A stretch of DNA of 64,000 bases from Peptostreptococcus anaerobius VPI 4330 = DSM 2949 (GTDB lineage Bacteria; Bacillota; Clostridia; Peptostreptococcales; Peptostreptococcaceae): the NCBI RefSeq assembly GCF_000381525.1, contig NZ_KB906607.1, positions 62,001 through 126,000 on the forward strand, read 5' to 3'. Position 1 is the stretch's first letter, and each line of letters opens with the position of its first letter. A program made the position numbers and the translations under genes. The notes below the pieces were generated by a model that made no database searches, was not told where the DNA came from, and saw nothing but the letters and a program-made list of their open reading frames with translations. This document shows, piece after piece, positions 60,440-64,000 of the stretch.

Positions 60440-61291
60440 CTATTTTAAGCTCTCTACTTGCATCAAATTTCTTGTTCCTATATCAGTATTTCTTCTAGAA
60501 ATACAGGCACCTGTCACAATATACCTCGGTGCTGGCTTTAGACTTAGATAGTCATTCATAAGAGAATTTACCCTTTTTAGGTCTATAAGACCGACTTCTT
60601 CTAAAGAGCGTGCCATTTTAGGGCACATATATATCAAACACTTGCCATCAGCAATCTTAAGAAGCTCCATAAAAAACTCCCTAGTAAAATTATCATATAT
60701 GTATTTTACCTTTTCAGGCCCCACTATAGATATATCCACCGGTGAGTCACTTATACTTATTATATCGACTCCCAAGTCTATGAGGTCTCTAGAAAAATTT
60801 ATAAGATGATCTTTTAGGAGGTCCAAGACTATAGCCATAACCTGCTTTTTTTTGACCAAGCCCTTGTATACTGTCGTAGAATCAAGCAGGCCATTCAATA
60901 TTGTAAAGGGACCTGACAACTCATATATGACTTGTAGGTCATCATTTTTCAAGATGGAAATAGAGTCCTTTACCCTAGTTATCCTAGGAGATTCCATGGG
61001 ACTTGATATATTATCTATCAAGTCTTCAACTTTTGATAGGACAGGGCTATTAATCCTAATCCCGTAGCTGTCCGATTCTATCCTAGCCCCAAATGATTCA
61101 GCCTCCAGAGTATGGCAAAAGGGTAGCTGACAAAACTTATCCTTCTTAACTTCTTTAATTTCTAGGGCAAGTCTACTAATAGTTTCAACATCGAAATAAG
61201 GGTCCTTGTTTGTATTCTTCAAGGTGTCCGATTCGTATAGGCTTGGGGTTTGTTTGTTAGGACAAAATAGGTAGTCAATCTTATCTGGCAT
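60440..61291 (-). CDS. UroD/MtbA-like methyltransferase with altered zinc site
   Basis: 283 residues, shorter than the usual 340. The N-terminus has FCHTLEAESFGA, a pattern typical of MtbA-type enzymes. At the zinc site the usual HxC is CLIYMCPK, with Tyr where His stands, while a later Cys remains in VTGACISRR. It is first of the operon, divided from the corrinoid protein by 46 bases. It may be a methyl donor-specific enzyme or a degenerate second methyltransferase. Confidence 0.75.
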   Translation of the reverse strand: MPDKIDYLFCPNKQTPSLYESDTLKNTNKDPYFDVETISRLALEIKEVKKDKFCQLPFCHTLEAESFGARIESDSYGIRINSPVLSKVEDLIDNISSPMESPRITRVKDSISILKNDDLQVIYELSGPFTILNGLLDSTTVYKGLVKKKQVMAIVLDLLKDHLINFSRDLIDLGVDIISISDSPVDISIVGPEKVKYIYDNFTREFFMELLKIADGKCLIYMCPKMARSLEEVGLIDLKRVNSLMNDYLSLKPAPRYIVTGACISRRNTDIGTRNLMQVESLK

Positions 61292-61315
61292 AGGCCACCT
61301 CCTAGTGGTAATATT

Positions 61316-62941
61316 CTAATTAAATGGGTTGCTGATACCTGCTATATTCACCATATCAATGAATGAATACTTTCCACCTATGCTGCAAATGCTCAGGTAC
61401 TTTTCCCACGCTTTTTTATAGTCTTTATTCATCAGTTCATAGAAGTCCAAGGCACACAACTGGGCCAATACATAGTCTATATAATAAAATGGGTCCTTGT
61501 ATATATGCCCCTGCCTAAACCAATAACCACCCCTATTAAGTAGGTCCAAATCTTCATAGTCCCTACCTGGCAGGTAGTCTCTTTCAAGCTCTCTCCAAGC
61601 AGACTTTCTCTCATCCACACTCATATTAGGATTTTCATATACTAAATGCTGAAAATGGTCCACTAGGCAACCATATGGCAGAAACTTGATGGCTGAATCA
61701 TGGTGGTACTTCTTGTATTTTTCTGTGTCATCTCCAAAGAACATCTCCATCCATGGGTATGTTAAAAACTCCATCGACATAGAGTGGATTTCACAAGAAT
61801 CCAGGGTTGGAAATACTAACTCTGGAACAGGTATATCCCTAGACATATACATCTGGAAGGCATGACCAGCCTCATGGGTCAAGACATCTATATCGTCAAC
61901 CGTTCCATTGAAGTTCCCAAATATAAAGGGCTCCCTATAGTCAGGAAGTATAGTACAATATCCACCCATGGCCTTATTTTCTCTTGCTGCAACATCAAAT
62001 AAGTTATTGTCTATCAAGAACTTATAGAATTCTTCTGTTTCACCAGACATATTCTTGTACATATCCTTACCCTTTTCGATTATATATTCTCCATCTCCCA
62101 CAAGCTTGGCATTTCCATCCAAAAACTCCAGCTTTTCATCATAGTAGGTGATTTTATCTAGGCCTATTCTTTTGGCTTGTTCCTTATTTAAGTCTTCAAT
62201 AATAGGCAGGTATTTATTCTTTACATTTTGGCGTAACTTGGCCACCATATCAGAATTATAAACGGTCCTAGACATCCTGTAGTAACCCAACTCAACAAAG
62301 TTTTTGTAGCCCAGCTTCTTTGCCATAGAATCCCTCAACTTAACTAGACTGTCAAAAATACTATCAAATTTGTCTTCATTGTCTTCAAAGAACTTGGTAT
62401 GGGCCCTGATAGCAGACTTTCTTATATCCCTGTCATTGTCAGACATAAATATAGACATATCAGATAGGTTTCTCTTTTTACCTTCAAAATCTATTGAAGC
62501 AGATGCAAGTAATTGAGTGTACTCTGACATCAACTTGTTCTCTTCCTGTAAGAGTCCAATTATATCCTTAGAAAAAGACTTAACACTACATCTTATAAGG
62601 TCTATATACTGCCTTCCATACTTGGTCTCTAGTTGGTCAACATAGGAAGAATCCAGTATATTTTTGTATAGGTCCATATCTAAATCAGAAAACATTGGAC
62701 CTAACTCATCCCAGTAGTCATTTTCTGCAGAATAAAAATCATCTGTTGTATCTATGCTAAACTTTATCTGGGCAAGTGTCTTCATAGTTTCCAACCTGTT
62801 TCTCATATTATTAATTTTATTTAACAAGTCTATATACTTATCAAATGACTCAGCCCTATCCATTTTTGACAGGATATCCCTATAAATCTCTTTATATTCA
62901 TTATAATTTATTCTTTCATACTTTATTTGATTAAAATCCAT
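61316..62941 (-). CDS. M3-family oligoendopeptidase
   Basis: 541 residues with HEAGHAFQMY (HExxH near 340) and the third ligand Glu in DSCEIHSMSMEF. It cleaves short peptides in the cytoplasm. Family is PepF/M3B; length is normal. Start is the inner ATG MDFNQIKYERINY, ahead of which the spacing to GAGGAA is better than for the longer ORF. The corrinoid operon starts 25 bases after it and may be co-transcribed. Confidence 0.93.
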   Translation of the reverse strand: MDFNQIKYERINYNEYKEIYRDILSKMDRAESFDKYIDLLNKINNMRNRLETMKTLAQIKFSIDTTDDFYSAENDYWDELGPMFSDLDMDLYKNILDSSYVDQLETKYGRQYIDLIRCSVKSFSKDIIGLLQEENKLMSEYTQLLASASIDFEGKKRNLSDMSIFMSDNDRDIRKSAIRAHTKFFEDNEDKFDSIFDSLVKLRDSMAKKLGYKNFVELGYYRMSRTVYNSDMVAKLRQNVKNKYLPIIEDLNKEQAKRIGLDKITYYDEKLEFLDGNAKLVGDGEYIIEKGKDMYKNMSGETEEFYKFLIDNNLFDVAARENKAMGGYCTILPDYREPFIFGNFNGTVDDIDVLTHEAGHAFQMYMSRDIPVPELVFPTLDSCEIHSMSMEFLTYPWMEMFFGDDTEKYKKYHHDSAIKFLPYGCLVDHFQHLVYENPNMSVDERKSAWRELERDYLPGRDYEDLDLLNRGGYWFRQGHIYKDPFYYIDYVLAQLCALDFYELMNKDYKKAWEKYLSICSIGGKYSFIDMVNIAGISNPFN

Positions 62942-63098
62942 TATATTCCTCACTTTCATCTATATTTAAATTATATATCATAGATATACAAAAATCAATT
63001 TTTACTAAACTACTTGAATTTACTTATAAAATACTGTACAATATTGTTGTCATGATATATATGTATATATTGTCTATATACAATAACTGGAGGTTAAA

Positions 63099-64000
63099 AT
63101 GAAAAACAAAAAAAATTCTCTTGCCTACAGACTTTTTCACCGTTACTTTATAGTAGCAATGAACGGCATGGCCTTAGGATTATTTTCAACCCTAATCATA
63201 GGACTGATTATAAATCAAATCGGTCAGGCTATACCGGGGTCATTGGGTAGCTTTTTGGTATCAATATCACCAGTCGCTATGGCTCTTACTGGGCCAGTAA
63301 TCGGTATAGGTATTGCTACATCACTTGAATCTCCAAAGCTAGTTACACTTTCATCAGGTGTCGTTGGTTTTATAGGTGCTTTTGGGGCCGTATTTGCAAA
63401 TGGAAAAATAATAAACTCATTTGGCCAACTAATTATCAAGGGATCTGGAGACCCCCTTGGCGCATTTATAGCTGTAGTTATAGCAGCAGAAGTTGGAAGA
63501 CTAGTATCAGGCAAAACTAAAATAGATATAATAGTAACGCCACTCGTAACAATAATAACAGGTTCGTTAATTGCTGTCCTATTAGGACCTCGCCTACTTT
63601 ATGCTATGAAATCAATCGGTAGCTTTATACAGATGGCGACGAATCTTGCATCTTTCACTATGGGGCTTGTAATCTCAGTAGTGATGGGCATGCTACTGAC
63701 ACTACCTATAAGTTCAGCAGCAATTTCTATTATACTTGGTCTATCAGGAATATCAGCGGGTGCTTCTGCAGTAGGTTGTTGCTCACAGATGATAGGCTTT
63801 GCAGTTATCACCTACCATGTGAATGGTCTGAATGGCGCCTTAGCTAATGGTCTTGGAACATCAATGTTACAAGTTCCTAATATACTCAAAAAACCTGTAA
63901 TATGGATACCACCTATAGTCTCTAGTGCTATATTGGGACCCATATCATCGGTAGTACTTAAAATGACAAATAACCCTGCAGGTGCTGGTATGGGCACAGC
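63099..64000 (+). CDS. PTS-type EIIC membrane protein (EIIC_2 family, partial at right edge)
   Basis: 301 residues visible, with about nine membrane helices and no stop before the edge. It matches the PTS_EIIC_2 family: SLAYRLFHRYFIVAMNGMALGLFSTLIIGLIINQIG, VAMALTGPVIGIGIATSLESPKLVTLSSG and SSAAISIILGLSGISAGASAVGC. It is divergent from the M3 peptidase and has a TGGAGG site. These stand-alone EIIC-like proteins often lack adjacent EIIA/EIIB, so substrate and phosphotransfer are uncertain. Confidence 0.85.
   Translation, partial: MKNKKNSLAYRLFHRYFIVAMNGMALGLFSTLIIGLIINQIGQAIPGSLGSFLVSISPVAMALTGPVIGIGIATSLESPKLVTLSSGVVGFIGAFGAVFANGKIINSFGQLIIKGSGDPLGAFIAVVIAAEVGRLVSGKTKIDIIVTPLVTIITGSLIAVLLGPRLLYAMKSIGSFIQMATNLASFTMGLVISVVMGMLLTLPISSAAISIILGLSGISAGASAVGCCSQMIGFAVITYHVNGLNGALANGLGTSMLQVPNILKKPVIWIPPIVSSAILGPISSVVLKMTNNPAGAGMGT

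Overview
The window is low-GC DNA from an anaerobic Gram-positive bacterium (Bacillota, most likely Clostridia or Tissierellia, in the range of Peptostreptococcaceae or peptococcal genera). This rests on AT-rich codon use, strong AGGAGG-type ribosome sites, T-box control, a corrinoid methyl-transfer operon, a 2-hydroxyacyl-CoA dehydratase activator-like protein and the absence of respiratory genes. No rRNA, tRNA or CRISPR array was seen. The genus cannot be fixed from this window.

Positions 1 to about 25,860 are the early, regulatory and integration half of a prophage. The late genes lie beyond the left edge, starting with a ParB/DNA-methylase fusion. Reading leftwards from 20.65 kb, the minus strand carries Cro/XRE regulators, a RadC-like protein, an SMC/Rad50-like ATPase, RecT, a metallo-beta-lactamase-fold protein, a replisome organizer, a DnaC-type loader, a NdpA-like nucleoid protein, SSB, a decayed adenine/cytosine methyltransferase, two copies of an XRE-plus-membrane-protein module flanking an orphan C5-cytosine methyltransferase, a dUTPase fusion, DUF3310 and DUF1064 proteins, an ArpU/sigma-like late regulator, an antirepressor and a HicB-like antitoxin. 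Reading rightwards from 20.8 kb, the plus strand carries the lysogeny module: CI-like repressor, PemK/MazF-like protein, a promoter-repeat-terminator cassette that looks like a small RNA gene, a lipoprotein, ImmA-like protease, a small protein and a large serine recombinase. The recombinase ends right at the host junction, where the prophage interrupts the tRNA-modification gene miaB after its first Fe-S cysteine codon.

From 26 to 38 kb the chromosome holds a decayed toxin-like tail with an intact immunity-like gene, a glutaredoxin-like protein, a MATE exporter, a two-component system with a lipoprotein, an rRNA methyltransferase, the XpaC/TelA pair, and an amino-acid ABC transporter. A T-box riboswitch controls the transporter. 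Its specifier (CAC) and acceptor-pairing base (UGGG, matching the C73 of tRNA-His) both indicate histidine.

From 38.6 to 64 kb there are a HEPN-motif protein, a giant BadF/BcrA-type activator, gap, a glycosyl/phospho-transferase cluster of unknown product (TIGR04282/04283-like plus an APH-like kinase and a hydrolase), a DEDD exonuclease, YihY, phosphoglucomutase, thioredoxin, a second two-component system, a lysine-rich small protein, a four-gene corrinoid methyltransferase operon next to an M3 oligoendopeptidase, and the start of a PTS-type EIIC membrane protein cut by the right edge.
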